NCBI GenBank assembly: GCA_021234535.1
Contig: CM037850.1
Coordinates: 17,283,990 to 17,347,989, forward strand
Length of the DNA stretch: 64,000 bases
Direction: 5' to 3'
From: Stichopus chloronotus
Taxonomy: Eukaryota > Echinodermata > Holothuroidea > Aspidochirotida > Stichopodidae
Shown piece after piece: positions 13,101-26,230 of the stretch. The notes beneath the pieces were generated by a model, which saw only the letters and a list, made by a program, of their open reading frames with translations, was not told the origin of the DNA and searched no databases. Each line of letters begins with the position of its first letter. Positions within the stretch are counted from its first letter, which is position 1. Both the position numbers and the translations under genes were made by a program.

Positions 13101-13717
13101 CAAGCAAGTGTCACATACACACACAAACACACACAAGACCCAGCACAAGGAGTTGTACGACGCAGCAATCGAAAGACAAGACCCTTCTCTGTTAGAATAT
13201 CGTGGACGGTGTGTCGTCTCTTGATGTGTGATATCATTTCTGCCAGAGTGGTTTGGGTTTTCAGGCTAAAAAGCGGTAAGGGGGTGTCCGCGAGTGGTTC
13301 TGTTCTGACTGGAGGGGGGTTTAAAAAGACCTACTTTTCCACGATAATTTACGTACAACGTTCACGTAAGATGTGGTAAGATTGACGGTTAAAGTGGAAT
13401 ATATCAAAAACGGAGAGCGATACGGTCACGGGAATCCCAGATTCTGACTCCTGGGCTCAAATTACCCCTGAGGACAACACATGAGCGAAATCGAATTTTT
13501 GACCATTTTTGATGAAAATTGTAATGGGTAGACCACTTACCGTTTTTTTTAGCCTAAAAAATTTTTTGTCGTTAATTCTACGAAATCATACCGATTCTGA
13601 TAGATTTGGGGGCGCTCATTACAAATCCGATGTCGGGTTACATCCGATGTCGGGCTTTACATACGGCATTGTTTGGAGGAGGGGGAGGCAAAAATTGGAT
13701 GGGGAGGTGGTAAGCAA

Positions 13718-14120
13718 ATGCTGACCGTGCAAGTAGTTGTAAGACTCAGCAATCAAAAGACAAGACCCTCTTCTGCTAGAATATTGCATTGGTTGTGCTT
13801 CTCCATCGGCATAATTTGGCGAAAAACCTTCAAAATTCATCAAGTTTTACCCACATCATACACAGCCAGTGTACGCTCGTAAACCACACGACGCGTTCCT
13901 GGTGTCGCATCTCGCTTGCAAAATATTTGACCAATGCTGACCGTGCAAGGAGTTGCACGACCCAGCAATTAAAAGACAAGACACTTTTCTGTTAGAATAT
14001 TGCATTGGTTGTGCTACTTCATCGAAATTATGTGGCGAAAAAACGTCAAAATTCAACAAGTTTTGCCTACATCTTGCATAGCCAGTGCACGCTCGTAAAT
14101 CACACGGTGCGTACCAGGCG
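13718..14120. repeat. Tandem duplication, 216-bp period
   Basis: ATGCTGACCGTGCAAG starts at 13718 and again at 13934. Both units continue with a shared segment (AAAGACAAGAC..., TTGCATTGGTTGTGCT, AGCCAGTG.ACGCTCGTAAA). A third partial copy of the first part (AGTTGTACGACGCAGCAATC) lies at about 13147-13230, directly after the TGACCT repeat, so this family may be joined to it. Confidence 0.85.
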
Positions 14121-16423
14121 GATGATATATGCACATATAAAAACCAACAGTTGCATGAAATATGTAGACCTTTATTACATATCGCCGTTTTACAGAGTTC
14201 TCGAAAATTGATGTGATCACTAAACTGACGCCACCATTTCACCTGGTTCGTTATATAGTCTCAACTGCCTTTATAGCAGTAACATTGCAATACCTTACTT
14301 CCATTATCATTTAAGGCCCAACATATGCAGAACTCAATCATTTTTTTTTATTTGAGTTGTGTCAAAGTTCAAGCTTCAATTAACTTACTGACATCGATTC
14401 TAGGAGTACCAAATGCATTTGCGGTTTGTGTTACATAGTAGTTTACAACAATGAGCTAAAATCTTTAAAGCTCAATGCATGGAGGTCTGAACGAATATTC
14501 CTCTAAGAGGAATTACACTTTTCTTCTTCCCCTTAAATTATTACTGGAAAGACTAAAAAGGTGACCTGAGAAGGGAATGGTTAGTATGGAAGGGAAATGG
14601 GTATGTGAATCGAACATGGGAGAGGCTTTGAATATGAGTGCGGAGGAAAACCCGCCAACAGAGGAAAAATACGATATATACAGGTTAAATATGTCAATCT
14701 GGAGATCTCTTTGTACAGTCAAATAAGAGATATCAGCAGGACCGGACTCAGTGCGTACCACTTCCCCTACGGAAAATCGATAGAAAATAATATTTTACCA
14801 CCAGTAAACGGGGTCCCGGGTGTGACTTACAGGTGATTACTTAGCAAAATTAACAACAAACTTGATAATGAACGTATTTTGTTTTCTGTAACTTTTCCAC
14901 TAATAGTCCAACATTTTACTTTTATCTTCAATTTACATTTTGCTAAGACTGACACTCCTTTCATATGGTGATTATATAAATGTTCAACAATTAAGCAATT
15001 GATTTTTCGTGTGGTCATGATTCTAAAGAAAGGTGATGTTACTGAATTGATAACATCAGTAGTTTTTTCTTTCTTTTGTTTTAATGAAGATCAGACAGTC
15101 CACAATTCATCTTAATATATGTAAGTGACTTTAAACCCCACTTGAACCTCCCCTCCCCACAATGCAGGAAAAATGCGGGCGACGTGAGCTGCACCTGGTT
15201 GTGCCCCTCTGTGGGGTGTTCCTGGCCCCTAGTTGTAATTTCTGATTACAGGTCTGCCTGTTAGGTTTAGTACGCTTTCACGCCCTTCTCCACTGGTACA
15301 AATAAATATAGAATAACTTCCATGCATTGACGAAGTAATTCCCTCACACCTGACCCAAATAGGTGACCCCCCTCCTCTTTATACCCAGAAAGCTACAAAA
15401 TAGTTATTTTTCATAAAGAAATACACAGACAGAAGGACACCAAATATGTTAACACAATATATACATTAAAACACTACTAAGAGAATCACAAGTATATGTA
15501 AACCCCTATACTTATTCAGTCACGTATGAGCTGTGAATATTGCATACCAAGTTTCATGAATTAAACTTGCAGCAACGACTCGACATGACATTAACACAGT
15601 GAATCTGAACTTGATTAAAATTAAATAATCACAATGAATACCATGGCATCCATTATTACTACAAGTTTTTTTTTTATAGATTCATGGAAGAATAGTTTCC
15701 AGTAAGTCCACATCGGGAAGATCTGTGACTCCCTAGAAAGGAAAGTGCTTGTGCTCCTTGACACTGAAATGAAAGAAAAAAAAACAGAGAAATAGGGTAA
15801 AAGTGCCATTGGGGTACCATTATCAGGGTATCGGAGGACGCAGATTTCATGTACTCAATTATGAAATGACAGCAATGTTTGATGGACAGATGACATATTT
15901 GACAGAGTCTACACTGAAAATCAGTTTGCACAACTATCCGTTGACGTCAGTCCGTATTGCACTGAAATGCGGACACTGTTACAGTTCCTTGATTCATCAG
16001 CATATTTCAAAGAGAACACAACGACTAAACGCTATCTATCACCACCCCTCCCCCACCCTTCCATCACCCACAACCCCGTAAACCAAAACAGGCGGTTTCA
16101 CTTCTGAGTACTGTTTGAAAACCAGTAGATAACACCTCGAACCTGTCCACCAGTTATTGGTAGCCTACCACAATCATGGCTTCAATCCAATCTTGTACAT
16201 ACCTGGGTATGGAACTCAACCACTCAACACTGCTATACTATCATCGATACTTAAATATGAGATACCATAATAATAGCTCAAAATTAATAAACTGTCCATA
16301 CGATTCTGCTACTGTTATCGTGGCCTACGCCCATGTGGCCACATAATACTGCTGCTATTCTTAATAGCTAGTCTAAACTCGAATCATTCCCCTGTTATAA
16401 TGTTAGAAATGACTTAAGGGTCC
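14121..16423. other. Intergenic stretch, nothing supported
   Basis: Both strands were read for exon-like stretches between the repeat cluster and the reductase gene. Nothing recognisable was found. The 3' UTR of the minus-strand reductase presumably occupies the right part, but no clear polyadenylation signal was fixed. Confidence 0.4.
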
Positions 16424-19400
16424 TTACGCATCCCAGGTGAACCTTCTCGTGTTGAGATTTAACGCATCCAGTTTCTTGATCTCATCCTCTGTCAGTTGAA
16501 CCTCAAAAGACTAAACATGAAAATGACTCGTCAAATACCAAAATGAAATGTACTTAAATAAAAAGATTGTTTCTAACTTTAAAAAGGTAAACAAAATACT
16601 TAAATTTTATTCCATTATTCAAAACTACTTACATGTCCTTACCAGGACATGGAAAGATAATTATGAACGCGAGAAAAAAAAGTGTATCAAAACAAGAAAT
16701 AATTCGAAAGTTGGACTTAAGATTTCTTTTACAACTTTTGCTTTCCTTAAGAGTTCGTTCTTTAGTAATACAGTTTTAGGCTATGTAAAGCGCTATACAT
16801 GATATACAAATGCGTTTTCATGTTTAGATCATGGAGTCATGTTAAAAGCAGCAGAAAAATATAAGAAAGTGGGAGGTAAAAGTATAAGTTACCCCCCCCC
16901 CCTTTCCTCACATTTAAAATGCCAACGAAGTGCTTCAAAAATAAATGAACGAGGAGGCACAATTCAGTGTGATTCTCCAATATTTCAATCCATCTGAAAC
17001 TCATATTACATTTTTATAGTCTGATTTTTCCTCATTACTGAGAAACTATATTACACAAACATGAGAATCGATCACTATTTTAAGACTGGGTGCACACGGC
17101 TTAGAACGCACACAAAGTGCCATCTGCATGATTTTTGAAGCACAAAATTTTATGTGAGCTCGTTCCTACCCCGATTCTGGCTTTCCACTTGGGTAGTCAT
17201 GCCGGGAAGCACCCCCCCCCCCCGCCGTCCCTGCACCTTCATTGTTTGTTTTTTTCTTCTTTCCTCTACTGCTGATTATCGCTCACCTTAAAGTTCTCTT
17301 GCAATCTCTCAATCGATGTGCTCTTTACCGTGCAAGCTAAGCCCTGGTTGAGATGGTAGGCCACGAGAACTTGTCCTGCTGTGCATTGATGAGAACTTGC
17401 GATGGCGTTTATTGTAGGATCTCTCAAGAAAGTCAGCTCATTTTCCATGGCCCTATTTTTTTAACGACAAAACATCAATGAGAAGGTACATGCGCGAAAA
17501 TATAACCTACAATGGCAGCATTTTCGTGAGGCAAATCAAAGACAGGAAGTATGGAAGGAGGGTCATGTTTTAATAAGAAAAAGGAGAAATACCAAATGAC
17601 AAATAAAAAAAAATGTGTCTCGTCAAGTTTTTCACCTCCATTTATTTTCCAATATAAGATGTAAAACGTGTGCCATGAACACCGTGTAAACTTACCACGG
17701 TCTTTCGGGAGACCCAAGAGGTCCATACGATGTAACGGATATATTTCTGGCCTTGCAGAATCTTATCAACTCTGATTGATTTAAAAATGGATGATTTTCG
17801 ATCTGTTTCAAAAGAAAAAGTTCCTAGCTTAATGATTGATAAAAAAGGTCATTTTCTCCTGCCATTTAGATATTGGAAGGGAGACCATGCCCAGTTATGA
17901 AGTATTTAGGCTCCTTCTAAAATGCAAGAATTCGTTGTGGTTTTGAGGATGTAGTATAGCCTAGCTGCTCACAATAATTAATACATTAGCAAAACAAAGT
18001 GAGTTATGAAAATATTAAATTGTGTTACATGATTTCGCAATGATACACTTTCTGATATTCTTCTGGTAGATGAACGGTGACAGACTAAATCTTTCTGCAA
18101 TATTACGTACGAGTGATTATACGTTCCCGGTTTTACAAAAAAGTTTTGGCCGTCATATAAGCACAGGATGGTCTGAGTCTACCGAAACTTCTCAAACTCA
18201 TAAACTTGCACAAAATTAAATTTGAAGTGAGCCCAACCGTTCTGCTGAGTTGCAAATTTGAATACGTTAACTCTAGTAACCTAATGCACTGCCACCAAAA
18301 AGCAATAGAATGTTCACATTCATTGCACTACAGACGATTACACAAATAACACACAGCTTCTGTTCTTAAATACAGTATCTTCACAAGATGACCACAAATG
18401 ACCCTTGACCTCAACTAAAGCCTGTAGTTCTTGTATTCAATGTGGTCCATCAAGATATTGTAAATGAGATTAGCCCAATCGTGTGTTCTATTTTGTTTAG
18501 CAGGTTTTCACAATTTGACCTCAAATGACCTAAAAACTCACAAAAACAATTTTAGGTTTTCGAACTTATAATTTGTATATAATACGATTCATCAATATGC
18601 TACATGTGAGTTCAGTTCAAGCTTAGCACATTCTTGGGAATCAGCTTACAAGGTTTTACCATTTGAATCTGTGGAATTACTTGAGTATCTATGACACTAT
18701 AGTGCCTGGACACGACAAACCAATGTGTTTTATTACGAAAATTACACTTCCCAATTGAATAAACATGTATGCAACTCACAACAGCTTAGAAAGTACACAT
18801 TTTGAACTCATTCAATGATATTTTGCTATATCTTCAGAAGTGGGGCGAATCTCTTGTGTTCTTTCATCATTCCCTCTCGCCCCACATTCCTACCCCCTCC
18901 CCCCCCCCCCCACATTTCCCTCATCAAATCATAGTGAAAGTAACTGTATTCGATTCACCTGAATGTTCGCACAGGGTACTTTGGCAATTTTTAAAACCTT
19001 TTCAAGTTGCTTCACGTTGAAGTTGGAGACTCCAATCGATTTCACTACGCCCTTCTCCACAAGGGGCTCCATTGCCTGTTGAATATTCAGCATTTTAAGT
19101 TAGCATTTGAATAGTGTTTTGACTTTAGTGGGCGATGGTGGGACGCATTATATAATATTTGCTTCAGCATCCCGTTTACAGGTCTTATCAATACTGTCTA
19201 CACCCAAATTAAATACATGCTTTAAATTGTAATTCTGACTTTATTTAGCGATATCTTAACCATGACCTTGAATGCGATGATTGTAAGTACACTGTGCACT
19301 TACCTTCCAAGTGTCTAAATAGTTGACGTCATCAAGAGCTAATCCACGACCAATATCATCAGCTGGGGGAAGTAGGGTGCTGTTGTCAATATACTGAAAT

Positions 19401-21753
19401 AGAACACATATTAAATTTATGCTGTGCGTCTTTTATGTCATTTTGTTTTTTGCATTAATTACGTTCTTTTTGATCAACGACGTGTAAATTTGCACATGTC
19501 AGTTACCACTGATTACTTCAGTTTGCAGGCCTACACATAGGTTCATATCACAGATGAGAACGAGAAGGAGCAACAAGTTTGCCCTTTTTGAATGCTTGAT
19601 GTTCTCTTTGTACTCTCCCAAAGTGTTCGCTGTGTCAACATGTGCTCATTGCATGAATTCCCTTTATACTTTTTGTCACTATCATGGCAATTTATGTATG
19701 TTTTCCATGTGTCAGTCCTTTGTGTGCTCTCCATACCCTCTCGTGTGCCTTCTGGCACTCTGTAATTCTGAGTGCGTCTATTTGTGCGCTGTCCGTGAGC
19801 TCTCTGCGTGCTGTTAGCTCGCCTTACGCATGCTATTAGAGCGCCCGCTGTATATTCGTGTACTTACCTTTAATGCCGTTGGTAAATGCATCAGAAACAA
19901 GTCAACATAATCCAGCTGGAGAGCTTTCAAGCTAAGCATGAAGCCCTTCTCAACTCTTTCTGGTCGGTTATAGGTTACCCATAACTGAATAAAGAATATA
20001 ATGGAAAAACATCAAAGTGAAACTGAGTTAAGAAATGTACTCCAACTAAACAGCTCATTTAGATTAATGTAGTAGGGCACTCTTAAATTCATTGATTTTG
20101 CACTCATCCACATGGAAGAAGGACAAGTACATAGGCAATTCATGAGCGGTTTATTCCTAAGCACAAAAAAACACTACATCACAAATCGAATTGTTACGTG
20201 ATACAACAGTCAGTATTACTCAGTCAAATTTGAAGACCACGTTTAACTGATTGTCAATCGGTCTCTGACCCCCCCCCCCCTCCAACCCCTGTTTGTAGTG
20301 AATTTGATCCATTTTATTCTCCTCAGTTCAGTTTCATTTTTTCTGTAGCTTTTTTTCTTCTCTCCTCCAAGTATCCCCCTTTCAATTACCCTCACTGAGA
20401 GAATTTGAGAATTCTATGAAAATATTAAAGTAAAATACAGACCTTTGTTGTAATGAAGAGATCTTCTCTCTTAACAGCACCTTCTGCGATTAGCTCTTTA
20501 AGGGTGTTACCTATTACCTTTTCATTCTGATACATGTAAGCCGTGTCTATGTGTCGATAGCCGCACAGAATAGCCTCTCGTAACGCAGCACGGAGCTTGT
20601 CACCTGTTGCCTTAGAAAGATGATGGAGATAAATTGCGTGAAAAAAAACTATTATTTTGTAACCAAAGGATGTCGTTTCACTTTGCATCAACACGAGGTG
20701 TACACGGAACATGCGACTGAAAAAAGGGACTATCTCAGCAAAATGACGGATTTCGTAAATTGACATATTGACGACTTCAAAGGGTCTCGTTTAGTTGTTT
20801 CATCAAAATCACTGATTATTTATTTATTTTTGTCCAAACCTGTCAAGTTTCCTTCAGGGCCTGAATGACAAATGTTCAAACTAAAAGCATGTGTCACACC
20901 CAGAAACAATAATAAGTGAGTAATTAATGATTCAATTCGTTCTTTTTTTAAATTTGTGACCAAACTCACTTTTTTCACATTAGACGCTTTACAGTCAGTA
21001 CAAGCCAAAGTAAAAATTTCAAAAATCTCCACAGTTTACATAACTATTCGATGTGAAACGTCGCAAAGTTGATTATTTATAGGCAATTGCTGTGTGATGG
21101 CATCCTTCAAAATATTCAAAAATTAGTCAATTTCAACTCAACGCGCCACTTTTACTTAACTCGTCAGAGGTGAAAAAACTGAATGTTGGCGATTTGTCAA
21201 AATATTGCAAAATTAGAAAAATCATCATCATTTGACAAGATAAAACATCTTAAATTGAGTCAAAATGCCACTTTTGCGAAGAATGTAATCTTGTCGAGGT
21301 AGTTTCTTTTTTCTTTTGTCCTCCCTTTCCAAAGTACGCTTTGGTAAATTTCACACAACCGTGAATCATTGACATCCTGGGCTTAGGACTGCTGCCATGA
21401 CTACATATGTATCTGACATGGTAGAATCACGTCAATTTGTGCGGTGGTAGAGCAAGGACAAAGAAAAATCCAAAGAATCTCAAAATTTCGATTTACTATC
21501 TGGAAGTTTGGATTTTTGTCTCATATTTCGACTAATTAACTCTCGAAATTTTGACTTATATTTATCTCGAATTTTTGACTTCTTATAAATACTTCAACAC
21601 TCAGTTGATGTTATATACACCGATGATTACACGTATCAGCGATCGAGGTACCTGCCACGTCCCAAGGGCCATCAGGGGCATCTTATGTCCCTTAGCGAGA
21701 GAAATGCACGTCTTCTCCATGGTGTGCTCTTTCTGTTCGAAATCGACAGGCAT
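16424..21753 (-). CDS. Aldo-keto reductase (AKR1-like), complete, 8 exons
   Basis: Reduces carbonyls with NADPH in the cytosol, by family knowledge. Exons in coding order: 21652-21753 (start, MPVDFEQKEH), 20443-20610, 19868-19984, 19304-19393, 18959-19075, 17696-17802, 17287-17452, 16424-16510 (ends RRFTWDA, TAA). They sum to 954 nt, so 317 residues plus stop, the usual family length, and every junction keeps phase with GT/AG. A stop two codons upstream supports this ATG; a second Met at residue 12 is an alternative start. The (beta/alpha)8 markers are in order: MPLMALGTWQ, YRHIDTAYMYQNE, LFITTK, LDYVDLFLMHLP, IGVSNFNVKQLEKVL, ENHPFLNQSELIRFC, VTSYGPLGSPERPW, and the cofactor-binding VKSTSIERLQENF. 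The catalytic tetrad is Asp56, Tyr61, Lys90 and His123. Pro is replaced by Val in the usual PKS motif. The substrate cannot be told. Nothing suggests an operon or shared promoter. Confidence 0.93.
18370..18720. repeat. TGACCT-type dispersed repeat copy in reductase intron 5
   Basis: A diverged copy of the repeat seen at 12715-13100. It has TTCACAA..TGACC, TTGACCTCAACTAAAG, TCTTGTATTCAATGTGGTCCATCAA and a second unit from about 18500. One-mismatch DR1 motif at 18399-18411. Confidence 0.7.
21040..21570. repeat. Diverged relatives of the fold-back repeat units
   Basis: Short, loosely periodic segments such as TTGTCAAAATATTGCAAAATTAG, ATTTGACAAG, GAGTCAAAATGCCACTTTTGCGAA and, from about 21470, CTCAAAATTTCGATTT resemble the internal units of 22340-22974. 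No terminal repeats or duplicated flanks found. It overlies the stretch between reductase exons 1 and 2 (intron 1). Confidence 0.35.
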
Positions 21754-22339
21754 GTCTCATTCTAAGAAGGTAATGAATCATTTACGGTTACAACGTATTT
21801 ACGATAACAACATATTAAATACGAATGCATGCAAGACATAATAATAGAGCATAATGATAAAAATGATGATAATAATTTAGCCCCTGGTGATAATATGCAT
21901 GTGAAATCTCAGATTCCATAGCCGTAATAGTTATAATATGCGCAATATTTTCCATAAATAATTTAGTGAACATCATCACAATGAAGTTATGAGCTAATAT
22001 GACCAGTGTCTGTATTAATATGAATCCATATACTGTGTATACATCAACATACTGAACATGATCCTACCTCCAAACAAGCCTTCAAAAATTACGAGAGATC
22101 TCAAGGTGGCGTTGGTTTTTCACTCAAACGACATTTTACTTCCTTCCAAAGTGATTACTCTTTCATTCAGTACGATATTTCTACACACCACATACGTAAT
22201 CGATCTGTACCAGGTAACCTATTGGAAATATTATGTTTATAATTGGCTCCACAATTGACCCCTTGTTTACTTACAATGACCTTTCACCTCCCGCGAATGT
22301 GACGTGAACGCAACAACACATTGCCCGACATCTGATCAG

Positions 22340-22974
22340 TACGGAAGCGTAGAAGGGCCATGCAAAAGAAGAAAGGACCATCTCAGCAAATGGCAATTTT
22401 CGAAAATTTTGGAAAAAAAAAATTGTCATTTGACGGCTCAAGCTAACATGACAAAAAAGCAAATATCTGAAATTTGGCGATTTGATAAACTTTTCAAAAT
22501 GGCAAAATTCAGAAAAGTGTCGTTTTCCTGAGTTTTAACATCTCGTTGAAAATGGCAAAATTTGAAAAATTGACATCTTGCCAAGATCTCACTAGACGAA
22601 ATGACAATTCTCAAGATTTTGCCATTTTGACGTTTGAACTCGGCAGAACGACAGTTTTCTGAATTTTGTCTTGTCGACGAGTTGGTCTAACTTGGCAAAA
22701 TGTCGGTTTTCTGAATGTTGCGATTTTGACGAGATGTTCTACATTGGCAAAAAGTGGCAATAGTCCGAATTTCGCCATTTTGATCAGTTGACAAAATGGC
22801 AATTTCAGGAATTATTACCATTTTGACGAGAAGTTCCAACTCAACAAAATGGTAATTTTTAGATTTTTGTCTTTTTGACGAGTTTACTAAATTGTCAAAG
22901 TGTCAATTTTTCGAAAATTGGCATTTTGTCGAGATGATTCTTTTTCTTTTGCATGTTCCTTCTGCGCTTCCGTA
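22340..22974. mobile_element. Fold-back (long inverted repeat) non-autonomous element with 6-bp target duplication
   Basis: The left arm starts TACGGAAGCGTAGAAGG at 22340 and the right end reads CCTTCTGCGCTTCCGTA, ending at 22974. The arms stay similar for about 80 bp (through ATGCAAAAGAA, ATCTC, CAATTTTCGAAAA). The 6-bp GATCAG is present just outside both ends (22334-22339 and 22975-22980), as expected for a target-site duplication. The inside has no ORF of note. It is made of degenerate units of about 45-60 bp, each with GACGAG and a near-palindromic CAAAATG..AATTTTC..GAATTTTG.CATTTTG. Confidence 0.88.
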
Positions 22975-23540
22975 GATCAGACTTCAGTTTCTTGTGACAT
23001 CACATAAGCAAGATGACCATGTGCACCCACCTCTCATTTTCAGGGTCTACATTCTACAGGTGGCAATCATGGGGATCAATCCGTGGTCAGGGGTGGGCCG
23101 GACAGAATTTGCTCTTTTTATTATAATGTATAGTAAGTCACATTTCCAGGATCATTAAACAAATAACACCAAAGGTTGGATAAGTGACCAATCGAAATCG
23201 AACGAGCGGACAGATCGAGAAGGCGCTCGGGGGGGGGGGGGTGACAGCGATGAGTATGGTGGGTCTGGAATTTTGGTCCCTCTGAAAGGGAAAATATTTT
23301 CTCTGGAAATCAATTTTTCAGATTTAATGCGATAATTCATCCAGATTTAGTTCATTTAATTGTTATTGTTCATGCAATGATTGCACACAGGGGCGGCCTG
23401 GAAGCTTCATAGTGAGTTCCCTTTGGTACAAATTTAAAGGGACCATCAGCTGGCGCGTAACGTCCGAGATTTGTTTTTACGACAATTCTTGGACAATCGC
23501 GAAATATATTTTCGGATTTACATAAGAAATAGACAAACAC

Positions 23541-23753
23541 ATGGCTTCGATCTCACTCAGGTTTAAGGACGCCACGAAGTCCAAGGATTTTGCTTGCCAT
23601 AAGCGTATGATATCACATATCAGGCGTACTGTCCAGGACTTTCATCACTGAGAGAGGGTCTTGCCTGAGGACGATGGCCTTCTTCGCGAACCGAAGATTA
23701 TCAAAGCGGAGCTTCACCATCGGTTGGCGGGGAAGGTACGAGAAAAATTTTTA
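23541..23753 (+). other. Weak coding-like stretch, unrecognised
   Basis: From the ATG at 23541 the frame reads MASISLRFKDATKSKDFACH and on to a TGA near 23649. The same frame then continues (ERVLPEDDGLLREPKIIKAE) to a donor-like AAG/GTACGA. The composition is more exon-like than its surroundings, but no family is recognised. It may be chance or a relic. Short open stretches with splice-like edges also occur at about 24180-24225 and 24454-24625. Confidence 0.2.
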
Positions 23754-24669
23754 ATTTACAAGCCTCCAGTCGGACGATCGGAAACGGCACTTTCCCGGTG
23801 TCCTAACACCATTCCCAAATGTAGCTTTCATACGTTTTCAAGTGTTCTGTTTTATCAAAATATGATTCGGGGAACTACCTGCCCCATTCCAGTGGAGGGC
23901 CACTGCCTGCACTCAAGGTGACAAAGGTCTCAAAAGTTGTTTGGTCGGTCATTTAAAATATCTTCGACTTTATCTAATTGGAGTAACACCAACGGTTGGC
24001 ACGCAGCTTACGATAAAGTTTTTCACATAAGTACTGCCAGTTCCCTGGAGATACACTTCGCAGGACCATTTTCAGCATTACAGATTTTAGTAAAGATGAT
24101 ATTCAAGGTAGGTGGACGCTCAACACTTCCTTATTATGTAATATGATAGATCCTTTGACACTGGTAGCTAATTTACAGAGACGTTGGACACTGAGTATGT
24201 AGATCCCCATTCCATGAGAAAAGGTATCACGTTCTGCCTCTCTTTGTTACGTTGGAAAGTGTTCCACCGCCTACCCAAAACCTTGGTTGCTTTTTTTTTT
24301 TCTCATGCATGTACTTACGTGCACGACGACCTGGGTGCTTCTGTGTTCTGCAGGCTGAACCACGCAGCCTACAGGGCATATAGACCCAGTTGACAGATCA
24401 TAGACATGGTAGGGCGAATTTTTGGGGGTTTTTTTTGGACAGATTGACGTGGGATGACATTTGTTTCGTCGCCACGGTGGTTTAAGGAGAAGTTACCGCC
24501 TCCCCACAGACACACTCACACATTTTTCATGGAAGAATTTTGGTCTAAAAAAAAACACCGTGCCGTTGCAATAAATTTCTGTGACCTGAATCTTCCCGAT
24601 TTTACACAGGAGAGAATCTCAGGTAACGTTTGTTCCGTTCATAAAATTCCTGCCGTAATAGAATAATTA

Positions 24670-26225
24670 GGACAAAGTTAAGGACAGTCCAAAATGAGGC
24701 ATTAAATCTCGAAATATGCTCTTTTTTAGTAAAATATGGGGATATTTACCTACCGGTTAACTAATAATGACCTAATAATAAACTGGTACACTGCGAAGCT
24801 TGAGCCGGGATGAAATTAAAGGAGTTTTGTGGCGGAACATTCGATTCTCTTCACAGGTAATGGTGGTAATGTGTCCAAAGAAAAAGATTAAGTGGACAGA
24901 TGGGGATAGATTACACGCAGTATAAAGGCCTACAATAACTTGCTGTCAGAAAGAAAAGAGAAGGCCTACATAAAACAGAAACAATAAAAAAGTTATTCAT
25001 TAAGATTATTAATCTTTGGTAATTTCGTTTTATCGCCGTGCTGATTGATAATTTCTCTATACATGTTTGTAATGAAATTTAAGTTTGATTAATAAACAAT
25101 TGAAAACTTAATAAAATGTATCACAAATGCTAAAGGCTTAATTTGTAAAGCAAACTACTTATTTGTTTACCAATTACCAGCATAAACAATAGGTCCTTTT
25201 CTGTGCTAGAAAACGTTGAGTTTTTAGACTAAGCTGTGGTTATGATTTTATTGTCAGAATCGGGCTTAAAAGAACGGTAATCATTTTATATTTATATCAG
25301 CCTTGAAACATTGTTAGTAGCGTTTACTTACCAAATCCCTCGGTAAGGTGTTACTCGAAGGAATTGCGACAAAATAATGACACACAACAACCCTCCTTTA
25401 TGCATAACTGGTCATATTTTTTTCGCGAATTGAGTTGTCAAAACTAATTTTGATTTTCAGATTGCTTCAACTGGAAACAATACACATTCCCCCACGCGGG
25501 CTCAAAATATGCACTTTTTTCCCTTTTATTTATACTCTTCAATTGTGAATCACTGACCATGTATATTTCTGGCGTCTATATGAAGCCATGGGATTTTAAT
25601 TAGTGTCAGTTCACCGCACAATAATAACAGGATTGTCCTGTTCGCCACTATGGTTCACTGTCAACTATGATGAAATAAAATACTTAATTTTAAGTGATAT
25701 GGTATCAGTTGGTGTTCATTTCGAGGGTCTTCCCTCAACTCCCGCTTGAGACCTTCGACATCCATGCTAAATGGTATAGCAAGAATCAGGTCTGAACGGA
25801 ATAGAGGCACTCGACAGGTACACTAGTTTTTGGCCGGATGGACTCGTTCGAACCATGGCATACTTACAACTGGAACCCCGATCAACCAACTCCCCCCCCC
25901 TGGCCGACAACCCCCCCCCCCCCTTCCCGACCGAGTCCTCGATGTCTGTATAGTCACACTATTTGCACTACGTTTAAACTCCTTACGACATCGCCTAAAA
26001 TTATGTCTAAGTTCAGAAAGTGCGTACTCGAACACATTCAGGCATCAGTTTCTTCCGCGGGCTCCTTACCCAAAGTGCCCATTGGATCCCATTCCTACCA
26101 TTCTAATTTGATAAACATGCCTTTATTGCTTAATCTGTATATTCGGAGATGTACATTTCTCAAACATGTAAATCTCAAATACAGTTTAAGTGTAGGCTAC
26201 ACTTTTCAAATATGACAACTCAGAT
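24670..26225. other. Intergenic stretch, nothing supported
   Basis: AT-rich, with poly(C) runs at about 25890-25923. No exon or element end recognised. Confidence 0.4.
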
Positions 26226-26230
26226 ACAGA

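Noticed and set aside
17944..17975. Apparent exon with CAT CCT on the minus strand in reductase intron 5
   Set aside because: Looked like the expected HP motif but has no donor. The true exon (ENHPFLNQSELIRFC) was found at 17696-17802 and fits phase on both sides.
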